Made by a program: the position numbers and the translations under genes. A stretch of DNA of 64,000 nt from Rhodococcus sp. 4CII. Its GTDB lineage: Bacteria; Actinomycetota; Actinomycetes; Mycobacteriales; Mycobacteriaceae. Below are positions 42,655 through 52,285 of the stretch, one piece after another. Numbering within the stretch: position 1 is the first letter of the stretch; each line of letters begins with the position of its first letter. Location: NCBI RefSeq assembly GCF_014256275.1, contig NZ_JACCFE010000002.1, positions 1-64,000 of the forward strand. Reading direction: 5' to 3'. The notes beneath the pieces are model-generated. The model was not told the origin of the DNA, made no database searches, and saw only the letters and a program-made list of their open reading frames with translations.

Positions 42655-43542
42655 ATGTCCCAGGCCCACACATTCGAGGGGAAGGTCGCCATCGTGACCG
42701 GCGCCGGCAGCGGCCTGGGACGAAGTCATGCGCTTGCACTTGCGCGTCTCGGTGCGACTGTAATACTGAACGACCTCGGCGACCGGCCCGAACCGACAGG
42801 GGATGGGACAGGCGCTCGCACTGCGGCCGAGACCCTCAGCGACGAGGGCTATCTTGCCTTTGTTGACGAGGGAGACATCGCAAACGAGGCGTACGCGCGT
42901 GGTCTTATTTCGCGCACCGTCGATCGATATGGGCAAGTCGACGTGCTGATCAACAACGCAGGTATCGCGGGTTTTGGAACAGCTCAAGACACAACGACGC
43001 ACGACCTGCAGAAACTTCTGAACATTCACCTCATGGGCAGTTTCTGGACCATGAACGAGGCCCTCCCCCACATGAGGCGACGTCGGTATGGACGAATCGT
43101 CAATACATCCTCGGCTGCCGGAGTCTTCGGCGCGGCTGGGGCCTTCCCGTACGTCGTTGCGAAGGCCGCGATAGTCGGTATGACGAAGGGGGCAGCTGAG
43201 GACAACATGGACGTGGACATTCGGGTCAACGCGCTCTGTCCGCTTGCCGCAACGCCGATGTCGCAGACGTGGATGGAGGCTAACCCGACGGTCGATCGTG
43301 CACTGCTGCGAACCGAATCAGTCTCACCGTTGGCGCTTTACCTTTCCCATCACGACTGCAGCATTACTGGTTTGGTGCTCAGCGGTGGCATGGGGAAGTG
43401 GACCAATTACTTCACGGCCGAAGCGGCAGGAGTCGACTCGAGCGAGAATCTCGACGACGTCTTCATGAGGTTGGACAGACTGCTCGCGCTGGAAGGATTT
43501 CATGTCCCTCGGATTCACACCATCCCGGACACCGACAGCTAG
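42655..43542 (+). CDS. Short-chain dehydrogenase (multifunctional enzyme type 2-like)
   Basis: A 295-residue SDR with VTGAGSGLGRSHALALARLG, NDLGDR after the second strand, NNAGI, Ser in NTSSAAG and Tyr-x-x-x-Lys in YVVAKAAIVG. The NDLG motif and a C-terminal extension of about 50 residues resemble the dehydrogenase part of (R)-specific multifunctional enzymes that act on hydroxyacyl-CoA or steroids. AAGGAG precedes the ATG. It is the second gene of a pair with the ABM-like gene. A mobile-element nest starts 200 bases further on. Confidence 0.88.
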   Translation: MSQAHTFEGKVAIVTGAGSGLGRSHALALARLGATVILNDLGDRPEPTGDGTGARTAAETLSDEGYLAFVDEGDIANEAYARGLISRTVDRYGQVDVLINNAGIAGFGTAQDTTTHDLQKLLNIHLMGSFWTMNEALPHMRRRRYGRIVNTSSAAGVFGAAGAFPYVVAKAAIVGMTKGAAEDNMDVDIRVNALCPLAATPMSQTWMEANPTVDRALLRTESVSPLALYLSHHDCSITGLVLSGGMGKWTNYFTAEAAGVDSSENLDDVFMRLDRLLALEGFHVPRIHTIPDTDS

Positions 43543-43764
43543 TAGACCATCTTCCAAAACTGCTTAAGTTGTGGGGTTCGATCACATTGAGGTGAGTCGC
43601 TGCCGCTCAATGAGCGAGGTCTCCGGTATCTGGGTTAGCGACCAAGTAGAATAATGAAAATCGGAGACCGCAGCTTCGCAGCATGCCGGTCCGGATTTGT
43701 ATACGAACAATGAGCTCGGCCATCGTCATCTCGTGCGCCGCCGCAGCCCGTCTAAGAGGGTGTC

Positions 43765-44008
43765 TCATGTGGGTAGCTTCTTGAAGCAGGTGAGTGGCGG
43801 CGCGGTGGAGGAAGCCGGCGAAATGTTCGCCGTAGCGTTCGTAGCGGATGGTCAAGCGCCGGTAGCCGGTGAGCCAGGCGATAGTGCGTTCGATCTTCCA
43901 CCGGTACCGGCCGAGGCGATCGTTTCGCTCGATGCCGCGGCGGGCGATCCGCGGGACGATGCCTCGTTCGCGCAGCCACCGTCGGTGAATGTCGTAGTCG
44001 TAGCCCTT
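43765..44008 (-). pseudogene. IS5-type transposase, 3' half (copy A)
   Basis: The frame GYDYDIHRRWLRERGIVPRI, then GIERNDRLGRYRWKIERTIA with WLTGYRRLTIRYERYGEHFA is nearly identical to the C-terminal half of the copy B transposase. It starts abruptly at the junction with the IS110-type fragment. The last codons are frame-changed relative to copy B. It cannot make a working enzyme. Confidence 0.85.
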
Positions 44009-44010
44009 CC

Positions 44011-44778
44011 CAGCGACTGCGACACGCACTGCGCGAGTACTTCCCTGCCGCATTGGAGGCATTCGACGACCTCGACGCCGTCGATGCCCTCGAGCTGCTC
44101 GGGAAGGCACCGGACCCGGCCGCGGCGACACGACTGACACGGGGACAGATCACGGCGGCGCTGCGAAAAGCCCGCCGCCGCGACATCGAGACCAAGACCG
44201 ATCGGATCCAGGCAGCCCTGCGCGGCGAACACCTGGGCCGGGCGGCCGTGATCACCACCGCCTACGCGGCCACCACCCGCTCCGCCGTCGCCGTGTTGAG
44301 CACTCTCAATCACGAGATCAAGATGTTGTAACGGCAGGTCGATGCCCATTTTGGCCGACACCCGGATGCTGAGATCATCCTGTCCCAGCCCGGGATGGGA
44401 CCGCTGCTCGGCCCCCGGGTATTCGGTGAGTTCGGCGACGACCCGGAACGGTATGCCACCGCGAAGGCTCGCAAGAACTACGCCGCCAACAGTCCGATCA
44501 CCCGCGCCTCCGGCAAAAAGAAGGTCATCGCGGCCCGGTTCGTCCACAACGATCGGCTCGTCGATGCGCTGAACTCGCAGGCGTTCTCGGCCCTGCAGGC
44601 GTCACCCGGTGCCCGCGCCTACTACGACAAACAACGCGCCCGCGGTCTCGACCCCGGTTCCGCCCTGCGGCAGCTCGCCAACCGGCTCGTCGGCATCCTC
44701 CACGGATGCCTCAAGACCCACACCTGCTACGACGAAACGACGGCCTGGGCACATCACGTCGAGAGGGCTGCCGCTTGA
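44011..44778 (+). pseudogene. IS110-family transposase, 5'-truncated and with a stop
   Basis: The frame begins inside the protein (ALREYFPAALEAFDDLDAVD), runs to a TAA at 44329-44331 in place of a probable Gln codon, and continues in frame through the Transposase_20 domain (QPGMGPLLGPRVFGEFGDDP, then NSPITRASGKKK) to its natural end. The N-terminal DEDD catalytic domain and the upstream non-coding end are gone. It was probably inserted in the IS5 copy and then lost its 5' part together with IS5 sequence. Confidence 0.82.
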
Positions 44779-44798
44779 CACCCAAGCTCCTGGGATGT

Positions 44799-45144
44799 CT
44801 TTTTGCCCGGACGCTTGCCGCATCCAGGATCGCTGCCGTCCAGTCGAGTTCGCCCGCGTTCCCGAGCCGGTCGAGCACCTCACGATGGAGTTTCTCGAAC
44901 ACCCCATCCCGCACCCAGGCACTGAACCGTCGATGCGCGGTCGGCACAGTCACCCCGAAGGAGGGCGGCAGGTGCCGCCACGCACATCCGCTGGTGAGCA
45001 CGTACACGATCGCGGTGACACCGCCCGGCCATCGGCCGGCGCACTGCCACCTCCCTGCGGCCGGATGACAAAACGGGGAATCAACGGTTCGACTATCTCC
45101 CACAACGCATCCGGAACCAACCTCAGTGACAACTCATCTACCAC
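44799..45144 (-). pseudogene. IS5-type transposase, 5' half (copy A)
   Basis: MVDELSLRLVPDALWEIVEP, then YVLTSGCAWRHLPPSFGVTV and LDWTAAILDAASVRAKR match the N-terminal half of copy B. The frame is broken once near 45040 (ADGRA to VTAIVY). The match ends exactly at the A-run where copy B makes its frameshift. It is inactive. Confidence 0.82.
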
Positions 45145-45193
45145 GCGTCACATTATGTCCCACATCACTTCATCCACATGAGACACGCTCTAA

Positions 45194-46542
45194 TACTGCA
45201 ACGGCACTTACGGAACGTGGCCACGGCGTCGGTAGTGGGAGGTGCGGGCCTGGTGTTGCCGGCGTCGTCGCCAGTGTGACCAGGACCAGATGTGCTCGTC
45301 GGGGTGGGCGTGTCGCAGGATCAGATGCACGAGCAGTCGCCGGATCTCGGGTACCGTGTACGCGATCATGCCCTGATCTTCAATCCCGATTCCCCCTTTA
45401 TCGCTTGGGTTTTCGTCCCGGCGAGCCAGGCGAGGGCCAGCATCGACAAGGTGATGTGCGCGTACCAGGCCCGGTAGGTGCGTACCTGATACTGGTCGAG
45501 GCCGGCCTCGTTCTTGGCCTGCTGGAAGCATTCCTCGACCCGCCACCGCGATCCGGCGACGGTGGCGAGCTCGGTGAGCGTGGACCGGCGGGGTCCGGCG
45601 CAGATGTAGTACGCGATCTCGGTCGGATCGGAGAGGGATCGGCGGGCGAGGAGCCAGTGCCCGCGCCCGGGAGCCCACGCTATCCGGATCGGCACCCGCA
45701 CCCACGAATACTCCCGTGGCCCGTGGGCGCCGTCGCCGACGGAGATCCGGCGCCACTGCTTCGGTGGGACCGCGGCGATCATCTCGTCGGCACGGCCGGC
45801 GCGCCCGTCGGGAGTGAAGACGTCGTCGTTGCGGCGGGTGGCCAGCACGTACGACACATCGCGCTCTTCGAGCCACACGCGCAGGTACTTCACCTGCCCG
45901 TAGGCCTCGTCCGCGGTGAGCCAGGAGAAGGGCACCTTCGCGTCGAGGGCGCGTTCGATCATGTGCTGCGCCAGAACCGGCTTGGTCGCGAACTCGACCT
46001 CGTCGCCGATGCCGGCGGCGCGGCACCGGTCCCGGTCGGTGGTCCACGATTCGGGCAGGTACAGCTCCCGATCGATGAGTGCGTGCCCGGCCGCACTCGA
46101 GTAGGCGAGGAACACTCCGATCTGACAATTCTCCACCCGACCGGCGGTGCCCGAGTACTGGCGCTGCACCCCTGCCGAGCGGGTGCCCTTCTTCAAGAAT
46201 CCGGTGTCGTCGACGACCAACACCCCGTCCGTATCGCCGAGGCGTTCGACCACGTAATCACGCACATCGTCACGGACCCCGTCGACGTCCCAGTCCGCCC
46301 GCCGCAGCAACCGTTGCATCCCGTCCGGGCTCACCTCACCGGCCCGCTCGGCGAGAGTCCACCCATTCTTGCGTTCCAGACCCGCAACCAAACCCGCCAC
46401 ATACTCACGGACCCGGGACCGCGGCTCCGACCGGGTGAACCGACCGGAGATCCGCTCGTGCAACGCTTCCAACTCGGCAGCAACCATATCGAGGACCACG
46501 CAACCAGTATCGCCCACCTGTCAAGCAAGTGCCGTTGCAGTA
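45194..46542 (-). mobile_element. IS701-family insertion sequence
   Basis: A 1,349-base element with perfect 16-base terminal repeats (TACTGCAACGGCACTT on the left and its complement on the right) and a 4-base target duplication CTAA (45190-45193 and 46543-46546). The target overlaps the TAA duplication of IS5 copy A, so it went in after that element. The transposase frame is complete, so this copy may still be active. Confidence 0.9.
45366..46517 (-). CDS. IS701-family transposase
   Basis: A 383-residue DDE transposase with Asp in VLVVDDTGFLKKGTRS, Asp in FSWLTADEAYGQ and Glu in RWRVEECFQQAKNEAGLDQY, spaced as in the IS701/IS4-like group. The frame is unbroken and fills the element. The start is taken at the GTG at 46517; a later ATG at MVAAELEALHE is possible. 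Confidence 0.92.
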   Translation of the reverse strand: MGDTGCVVLDMVAAELEALHERISGRFTRSEPRSRVREYVAGLVAGLERKNGWTLAERAGEVSPDGMQRLLRRADWDVDGVRDDVRDYVVERLGDTDGVLVVDDTGFLKKGTRSAGVQRQYSGTAGRVENCQIGVFLAYSSAAGHALIDRELYLPESWTTDRDRCRAAGIGDEVEFATKPVLAQHMIERALDAKVPFSWLTADEAYGQVKYLRVWLEERDVSYVLATRRNDDVFTPDGRAGRADEMIAAVPPKQWRRISVGDGAHGPREYSWVRVPIRIAWAPGRGHWLLARRSLSDPTEIAYYICAGPRRSTLTELATVAGSRWRVEECFQQAKNEAGLDQYQVRTYRAWYAHITLSMLALAWLAGTKTQAIKGESGLKIRA

Positions 46543-46546
46543 CTAA

Positions 46547-47613
46547 GGAACTGAGGCAACGGTTGGACGAGCGAATGCAAATACTCCACTACACGGTCCG
46601 CGCGCCACAAACGGCCACACTGAATCAGTCGAGCTGTGACTCGATGTCGAGGGCTCCGTCCTCGACCAAGCACGACAGTACAGTCAATGGTTGCCGGTGT
46701 TCTCCAAACGCATTTCGCTGAGGGATCAGCCCACCGCGGTTCACGATTTCACACAGGTTACCTGGGACGCGGCTCGCAACTTGGGGCGACCGGAACAATT
46801 GCGACCAGACACATCATTCGGACCGATCCACGAACGGCCTCCTCGTGCCGAGATGGACACTCTTCAACCGGTCTGGCGGGGTCCCCATCGAAACCATCGC
46901 AGCAGAAACGGACCTGTCGATCGAGCATTCCGATCACGCTGACCGTTACACCCGCCACCCTACCTCGCGCCTCGACCGGCGCTGGACACCCTCGGTGACA
47001 AACCTGACCTCATTCTGGAGCAGCCGGATTCGGTACGTAAGGGATGGATCGGCCGAGCACTTCGAGTACACCACGACCCCGTTTTCTTTCACCCGCGTCT
47101 CGTCATGCCCTCGAAGTGCTCGACGAGGAGCACAACAGACCGAATGTTCCTCAGCATGTGAATGATTTAACGCGGTGCGGACGTTTGGGCCCAGATTGTC
47201 TTCCAGCGTCGTCGGCGCAGAGACCGTCGACGATAAACCGGTGGGTGAAGCCCTTGAGCTCACCTCCATTTGTTGATCGCATCGAGGCGGCCTCGCCACC
47301 ACTAAGTCTATGTCAGCGCCCGGGTGTTTCCCCGGGGAGCTTCGACGCCGAGATTCGCGAGCTCCTCGTAGTGGGAGTAGGCGAGGTCGGTCGACAGCCG
47401 TGGACCGTGACCCGGTCAACTAAACATGCCCTCCAGGACAGTGATTCCGTTGGTCGCAAAAGCAACAAACCGCGAGTGCGAGAATGCCAGCACTGCGCAG
47501 AACGGATGCCCATCTCCAACGGTGGCCCGTTCGATCACCAGATAGTCACCCCGGTGCCCACACCGCCGGACGTCTTCCTCGCCGATTCCTCTTGCCCACT
47601 GATCTTTTGTTTA
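46547..47613. other. Eroded DNA between insertion sequences
   Basis: About 1.07 kb without an intact gene. On the minus strand at 47440-47560 a piece reads GDYLVIERATVGDGHPFCAV then LAFSHSRFVAFATNG, which recalls the catalytic core of IS21-type IstA transposases. On the plus strand near 47030 a short frame reads GWIGRALRVHHDPVFFHPRL, which I do not recognise. The rest shows nothing clear. Confidence 0.4.
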
Positions 47614-48479
47614 GAGCGTGTCTCATGTGGATGAAGTGATGTGTGGGACATAATGTGACGCGTGGTAGATGAGTTGTCACTGAGGCTGGTTCCGGATGCG
47701 TTGTGGGAGATGGTCGAACCGTTGATTCCGCGTTTTGTCGCCCGGCCGCAGGGAGGCGGCAGTGCGCCGGCCGATGACCGGGCGGTGTTCACCGCGATCG
47801 TGTACGTGCTCACCAGCGGATGTCCGTGGCGGCATCTGCCGCCCTCCTTCGGGGTGACGGTGCCGACCGCGCATCGACGATTCAGCGCCTGGGTACGGGA
47901 TGGGGTGTTCGAGAAACTCCATCGCGAGGTGCTCGACCGGCTCGGGAGCGCGGGCGAACTCGACTGGACGGCAGCGATCCTGGATGCGGCAAGCGTCCGG
48001 GCAAAAAGGGGGGATCGCTGACCGGCCCCAGCCCGGTCGACCACGGCAAGAAGGGATCGAAGATCCACGTCCTGTCCGAAACGAATGGAATCCCACTGGT
48101 CGTGGGTGTGACCGGGGCGAACACCCACGACAGCACGATGCTGCAACCATTGGTGGCACGGATTCCGGCAACGAAGTCCAGGCGCGGACCACGCCGGCGC
48201 AAACCGGGAAAGCTTCGCGGCGACAAGGGCTACGACTACGACATTCACCGACGGTGGCTGCGCGAACGAGGCATCGTCCCGAGGATCGCCCGCCGCGGCA
48301 TCGAGCGAAACGATCGCCTCGGCCGGTACCGGTGGAAGATCGAACGCACCATCGCCTGGCTCACCGGCTACCGGCGCACGACCATCCGCTACGAACGCTA
48401 CGGCGAACACTTCGCCGGCTTCCTCCACCTCGCCGCCGCACTCACCTGCTTCAAGAAACTCCCCACATGAGACACACTC
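47614..48479 (+). mobile_element. IS5-type element (copy B), apparently complete
   Basis: An 866-base element with terminal repeats GAGCGTGTCTCATGTGG (47614-47630) and the complement of GAGTGTGTCTCATGTGG (48463-48479). TTA flanks both sides (47611-47613 and 48480-48482), a 3-base target duplication as in the IS427 group. It encodes a transposase in two frames. Confidence 0.88.
47662..48470 (+). CDS. IS5-type (IS427-like) transposase, two frames joined by a frameshift
   Basis: The first frame (GTG at 47662 to 48021) has the N-terminal DUF4096-like domain MVDELSLRLVPDALWEMVEP and SGCPWRHLPPSFGVTVPTAH. A slippery AAAAAGGGGGG at 48003-48013 leads into the second frame to 48470 with PVDHGKKGSKIHVLSETNG, GDKGYDYDIHRRW and RYRWKIERTIAWLTGYRR, the DDE-type catalytic half. 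Such programmed shifts are normal in this group. The copy may be active and could have supplied the ends seen in copy A. Confidence 0.85.
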
Positions 48480-48574
48480 TTAAGGCAACGAGGCGGCGGA
48501 AGTTGCGGTCCGACCCGTCATATCCCGCGGCCGGCGATCGGCAGCAACGGTTTGGTCGTGATACACCCACGGGA

Positions 48575-48602
48575 TCGTTCGACACGTTCGACGCGTTCGA
48601 CG
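48575..48602 (+). repeat. Short tandem repeat (CGTTCGACN)
   Basis: CGTTCGAC occurs three times in a row at 9-base steps (CGTTCGACA, CGTTCGACG, CGTTCGACG) between the IS5 copy B and the SnoaL-like gene. It has no obvious role. Confidence 0.5.
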
Positions 48603-48761
48603 AGAACACGCCCTGCGCAAACCCACCCTATCGAGTACTAGATGATCATGACTCCAGCGAACATGCTGGCGGCCCAAACCAACGAGCCAATGAAACCTAC
48701 AGCAGCCCGTCATAGCTTCTTCTTCTGCTGCAGGGGTTGGTTTTAAGTAGTCCTGAAAGGT

Positions 48762-49286
48762 TTACGCATTGTCGTGAACGAGCCCCCGGGAATAGGAAGG
48801 GTCTGTCTTGTCACGTGTCCCTCTGTGGAACCCAGGGCCGAGGATTGCGTGCTCACCGCCTACCGGGTCGGTTCGTTCGGTATCACATGTCGCCACGCGC
48901 TCAACGATGCGCCAATGACCGTCTCTGCGTTCGAGTCGATCGATATAGCGCAAGTTGAGGACCCAGTCCGTTGCAGGCAGCGCGCCGGCAGGTGCCTTTC
49001 GGTGGTAAGCCCGGGAGTAGGACTCCATCCAAGCTGAGTCGCCGTTGACTTCGACGAGTTGGTTACCGATGAAGTGTGTTGTCGAGACGAAAGTAGGCAG
49101 TAATTTGGCGGCCCAAGCGATGAACTCGTCGATGGTCCCCCGAAAGGGCCCGTGGTCGTCGACGGCACCCGGGTGGTAGCAAGACCGCACAAGTTCCCAG
49201 TCCATGCGATCGATTCCGCGGCAATACCGGAGGTGGACCTCGCGGATTGCGGCCTCGTCGATGATCCGCTGCAGCTGTGATTCCAT
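48762..49286 (-). CDS. SnoaL-like (nuclear transport factor 2-type) protein
   Basis: A 174-residue protein of the SnoaL_4 type. It starts MESQLQRIIDEAAIREVHLR and has YCRGIDRMDWELVRSCYHPG, DEFIAWAAKL, TTHFIGNQLVEVNGD and DRLERRDGHWRIVERVA. Relatives are often annotated as dehydratases or hydroxylase accessory proteins in aromatic and terpenoid degradation. A GAGAGGAT site lies upstream of the ATG. It is the most downstream gene of the minus-strand catabolic set that begins near 59.7 kb. Confidence 0.8.
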   Translation of the reverse strand: MESQLQRIIDEAAIREVHLRYCRGIDRMDWELVRSCYHPGAVDDHGPFRGTIDEFIAWAAKLLPTFVSTTHFIGNQLVEVNGDSAWMESYSRAYHRKAPAGALPATDWVLNLRYIDRLERRDGHWRIVERVATCDTERTDPVGGEHAILGPGFHRGTRDKTDPSYSRGLVHDNA

Positions 49287-49501
49287 ATCGTTAATCCTCT
49301 CGCTGTTAGTCTTCTGCCCTGTCTCCCAGGGAAGGTATGCCGCCGCAGCAGGTATCGGGACTCTAGGAAACCGAGCTGTCCAACCTCACCCCGCCGTGGG
49401 CCACGGTGGCGGTGATCATTGCGTTCTGTAGGGGTCGCCACAATCGGATGGTTTACCTTTCGTCTTACTCGAGGCGTCAGACACCCACACGACAGGGGGC
49501 C

Positions 49502-50434
49502 TCACCGCAGCGCGATGGCATTGGCAGGTGTGCCTACGCCACCGGGCAGGTTCAGTGGCACCGAGGCCAGGAAGCACGTGTAGCGCCCATCGCGTGCCGA
49601 CGCCTCGGCGAGCGCGTCAAGTGCCCAGAACTCACCGATGAGGAAGCCGAGCATCGGGATGAGCCGACTGTGGAGGTCGGGTACCTCGAGATTGCGCGGC
49701 AATGCTTCGAGGCCGGGGTTATCTCCGGCCGCAGCTGTGATCCTGTTGTCCCAGAGGAACTCGGCCATCTCCTCGGCGGCGGCTAGGCCGGCACTGGTGA
49801 CTTTGTCCCGAAGTGCGCCCCGGTCTGTCACAGGTGCGGCTAGGTACGCCCCCATGTATCCCGTGCGCACCAGAAGGATGTCGCCGTCGGACAGGACAAC
49901 TCGCTCGGCGTCCAGGACTTTCTTGATCATCTTGACATCGATACGGTGCGGTACAAAAGGATCGTAGTCTTCGATGCCGCCAAATCGTGGGATATCGAGG
50001 AGAACTCCGCGTCCGACGATCCCCTGTTGGGCCCACGCTTCCACGCCCAACCGGGAGCCGCCGGCACCGGCCTCCTCCTCGGAGACACCGTTGTAGAAGC
50101 CGACATCGGGGTCCTTTCGGTGCCGCAAGCCATCCCATTGGCTCGAGGCCTGTGGGAAAAAATTGTCCATGACATCGTCGAGCACCAGCTCGCTATGACG
50201 AAAGATTCGGTGCTGCATCGGGTTCCGTCCGAAGTACGGCGGGGTTGGAAGGTCGAGGGGCAGTGACAAGTTGACCCGTTCGCCGGTCTGAATCTCGCGG
50301 GTCGCGGCCCTGACCGCGACAGGAGAGAGGAAGTTGGCGGTGCCGAGGTCGTCCTCGGAGCCGAATACCCCCCACGCCGAACGTCGACCGTTCTCGATCC
50401 TTTCGAGCTCCCTATACTTCGGGTACATCGTCAT
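49502..50434 (-). CDS. Cyclase-family hydrolase (kynurenine formamidase/isatin hydrolase-like)
   Basis: A 310-residue protein of the cyclase superfamily. It has AWGVFGSEDDLGTANFLSPV at the N-terminus, SQWDGLRHRKDPDVGFYNG where the metal-binding His-Asp motif lies, RGVLLDIPRFGG and GDILLVRTGYM. The Gly-Thr of the classic HxGTHxDxPxH motif is replaced here by QWDGLRH, as in a subgroup acting on ring lactams or lactones. With a Baeyer-Villiger monooxygenase in the same set, opening a lactone or similar ring is a fair guess. AAGGAG precedes the ATG. Confidence 0.82.
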   Translation of the reverse strand: MTMYPKYRELERIENGRRSAWGVFGSEDDLGTANFLSPVAVRAATREIQTGERVNLSLPLDLPTPPYFGRNPMQHRIFRHSELVLDDVMDNFFPQASSQWDGLRHRKDPDVGFYNGVSEEEAGAGGSRLGVEAWAQQGIVGRGVLLDIPRFGGIEDYDPFVPHRIDVKMIKKVLDAERVVLSDGDILLVRTGYMGAYLAAPVTDRGALRDKVTSAGLAAAEEMAEFLWDNRITAAAGDNPGLEALPRNLEVPDLHSRLIPMLGFLIGEFWALDALAEASARDGRYTCFLASVPLNLPGGVGTPANAIALR

Positions 50435-50606
50435 TTTCTGACTCCTTCCTCGTTACTCACAATGCGGGACCGCCACGGTAGCTGTGCCCCGTCGCGGATC
50501 CGACGCCGAACCGCGTGGTCGGATGGCCCGAAAGCATCCTCGAACAGGTCGGTTCGCTTGCCACGGGTGCGTGCTATCGGTTCACAACCCAGTGATTCAC
50601 CCCGCG

Positions 50607-52187
50607 TCATTGGATTTGGCGTGCGATGCCAGCCCATGCCTTCTCGCGAAGTAGGTGTTTCTGGATCTTACCGGTGGAGGTTTTGGGAAGCTCGCCGAAA
50701 CTCACCATCTTGGGTGCCTTGAACCGGGCGAGTCGACTTCGCACGTGCTCGACGATCTCTTCCGCGGTCGTCGAGGCGCCCTCTTGTAGCGTGATGTACG
50801 CGGCCGGGACCTCGCCCCATCGCTCGTCCGGCATTGCGATCACCGCAGCCTCCAGCACCGCCGGGTGGTCTAGAATTGCCTGCTCGACCTCGACTGACGC
50901 GATGTTCTCTCCGCCTGAGATGATCACGTCCTTGGCCCGGTCTCGTAGCTCGATGTACCCATCGCGATGCACGACGCCGAGGTCACCGGTCCGAAACCAC
51001 CCATCCGGCACCGCGTTCAGCGTGGCCTCCGGATCGTGCAAGTAGCCCAGCATGAGGTTGTTGCCGCGCAGGGCGATTTGCCCCGTCGTGGTGCCGTCGG
51101 CTGGTACGTCGGAGCCGTCCTCGGCGATTACCCGCACGGTACAGGAGATCATGTTCCCGACGCCCTGGCGGGCCTTGAGCCGGGATTGGGCGTCCAGGTC
51201 GAGATCGTCCCACTCTGGGCGCCAGTCGCACAACATGGCCGGTCCATAGGTCTCGGTGAGCCCGTACAGATGGGTCACCTCGAATCCGAGTTTCGCCATT
51301 CGCCGCAAGATGGCCGGTGACGGCGGCGCTCCTCCTGTCGTGATCCGTACAGGGCGTCCCTTCGGTAGTGGCGTTGCGTCCTTCGCGTGCGCGATCATCG
51401 CCAGGACCGTCGGTGCTCCGCTCAGGTGTGTCACGCCCTCCTCGCGGACTAGACGCCATATTTCGGTCGGGTCAACCTTGGGCAGGCAGATATGCGTTGC
51501 GGCCGCCGCGGTCACCGCCCATGGGAAGCACCAGCCGTTGCAGTGGAACATCGGCAGCGTCCACAGGTACATCGAGGAGGGTGACAACCCGGTATGGCCC
51601 ACCATTGCCAACGACTGCAGCGATGCGCCCCTGTGGTGGTACATCACGCCCTTGGGCCGTCCTGTGGTGCCGGACGTGTAGTTGATCGACAGCAGTGAGC
51701 GTTCATCCGACGGGGTACGGTGCTCTGATTGTGCCCCGGCGAGCAGGTCTTCATACTCCTGCCCGGCTCGGATCCGCACGGGCGGTTCCGACAGCTCGGC
51801 AAACACGGCGCCGACGAGGTCGTCGAACATCGGGTCGTGCACGAGCACTCCAGCGTTCGAGTGCTGCAGAATGTAAGCGACCTCTCCCGCGGAGAGCCGA
51901 GTGTTGATCGAGACGAGCGGTACTCCTGCCCATGGCACTCCGAAATTCGCCTCCAGAAGTACATGTGTGTTCGGAGCGAGCACCGCGACCGGCCTGCGGT
52001 GCGCCAACGGGGCCAATGCCCCGGCCAGCCGCATGCATCGTTCCCTCAGCTCCGTGTAGGTCCATCGGGAGTGACCGTCCACCACACCGACCCGGTCGCC
52101 ATGTGCGGCGGCCGCCCGGTCCAGATACGCCGTCGGGGTCAACGGCTCGAATGAAACCGAGCCGTTGGCGCTCTGTCCGTTCGGCAT
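50607..52187 (-). CDS. AMP-forming acyl-CoA synthetase
   Basis: A 526-residue adenylating enzyme with the P-loop INYTSGTTGRPKGVMYHHRG, LYGLTETYGP, WFRTGDLGVVHRDGYIELRD and the catalytic Lys in PKTSTGKIQKHLL. The overall pattern matches the medium- and long-chain group. It would activate an acid made by the cyclase-family hydrolase or the monooxygenase route. AAGGAGA supports the ATG at 52187 rather than the upstream in-frame start at 52289. Confidence 0.92.
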   Translation of the reverse strand: MPNGQSANGSVSFEPLTPTAYLDRAAAAHGDRVGVVDGHSRWTYTELRERCMRLAGALAPLAHRRPVAVLAPNTHVLLEANFGVPWAGVPLVSINTRLSAGEVAYILQHSNAGVLVHDPMFDDLVGAVFAELSEPPVRIRAGQEYEDLLAGAQSEHRTPSDERSLLSINYTSGTTGRPKGVMYHHRGASLQSLAMVGHTGLSPSSMYLWTLPMFHCNGWCFPWAVTAAAATHICLPKVDPTEIWRLVREEGVTHLSGAPTVLAMIAHAKDATPLPKGRPVRITTGGAPPSPAILRRMAKLGFEVTHLYGLTETYGPAMLCDWRPEWDDLDLDAQSRLKARQGVGNMISCTVRVIAEDGSDVPADGTTTGQIALRGNNLMLGYLHDPEATLNAVPDGWFRTGDLGVVHRDGYIELRDRAKDVIISGGENIASVEVEQAILDHPAVLEAAVIAMPDERWGEVPAAYITLQEGASTTAEEIVEHVRSRLARFKAPKMVSFGELPKTSTGKIQKHLLREKAWAGIARQIQ

Positions 52188-52285
52188 GTGCTTCTCCTTT
52201 TCGTCCATACGGAATGAACCCGCGCGCAGTGACAGCTGGGCACACCTCGAACACTCGACTTCCGTGGCCGCAACGTAATTGGCGA

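Larger units (their letters stand above)
43756..45190 (-). mobile_element. IS5-type element (copy A), split by an IS110-type fragment
   Basis: The ends carry 17-base terminal repeats (GAGGGTGTCTCATGTGG on the left; complement of the right GAGCGTGTCTCATGTGG) and are flanked by TAA on both sides (43753-43755 and 45191-45193), a 3-base target duplication. The 5' half of the transposase lies at 44799-45144 and the 3' half at 43765-44008, both on the minus strand. Between them sits an IS110-type transposase remnant. Compared with copy B (47614-48479) about 210 bases of the middle are missing. Confidence 0.85.

Noticed and set aside
43538..43549. A second IS630 end (AGCTAGTAGACC) after the SDR gene
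   Set aside because: Only 12 bases match the IS630 left end, part of it is the SDR stop codon region, and no matching partner end is nearby.
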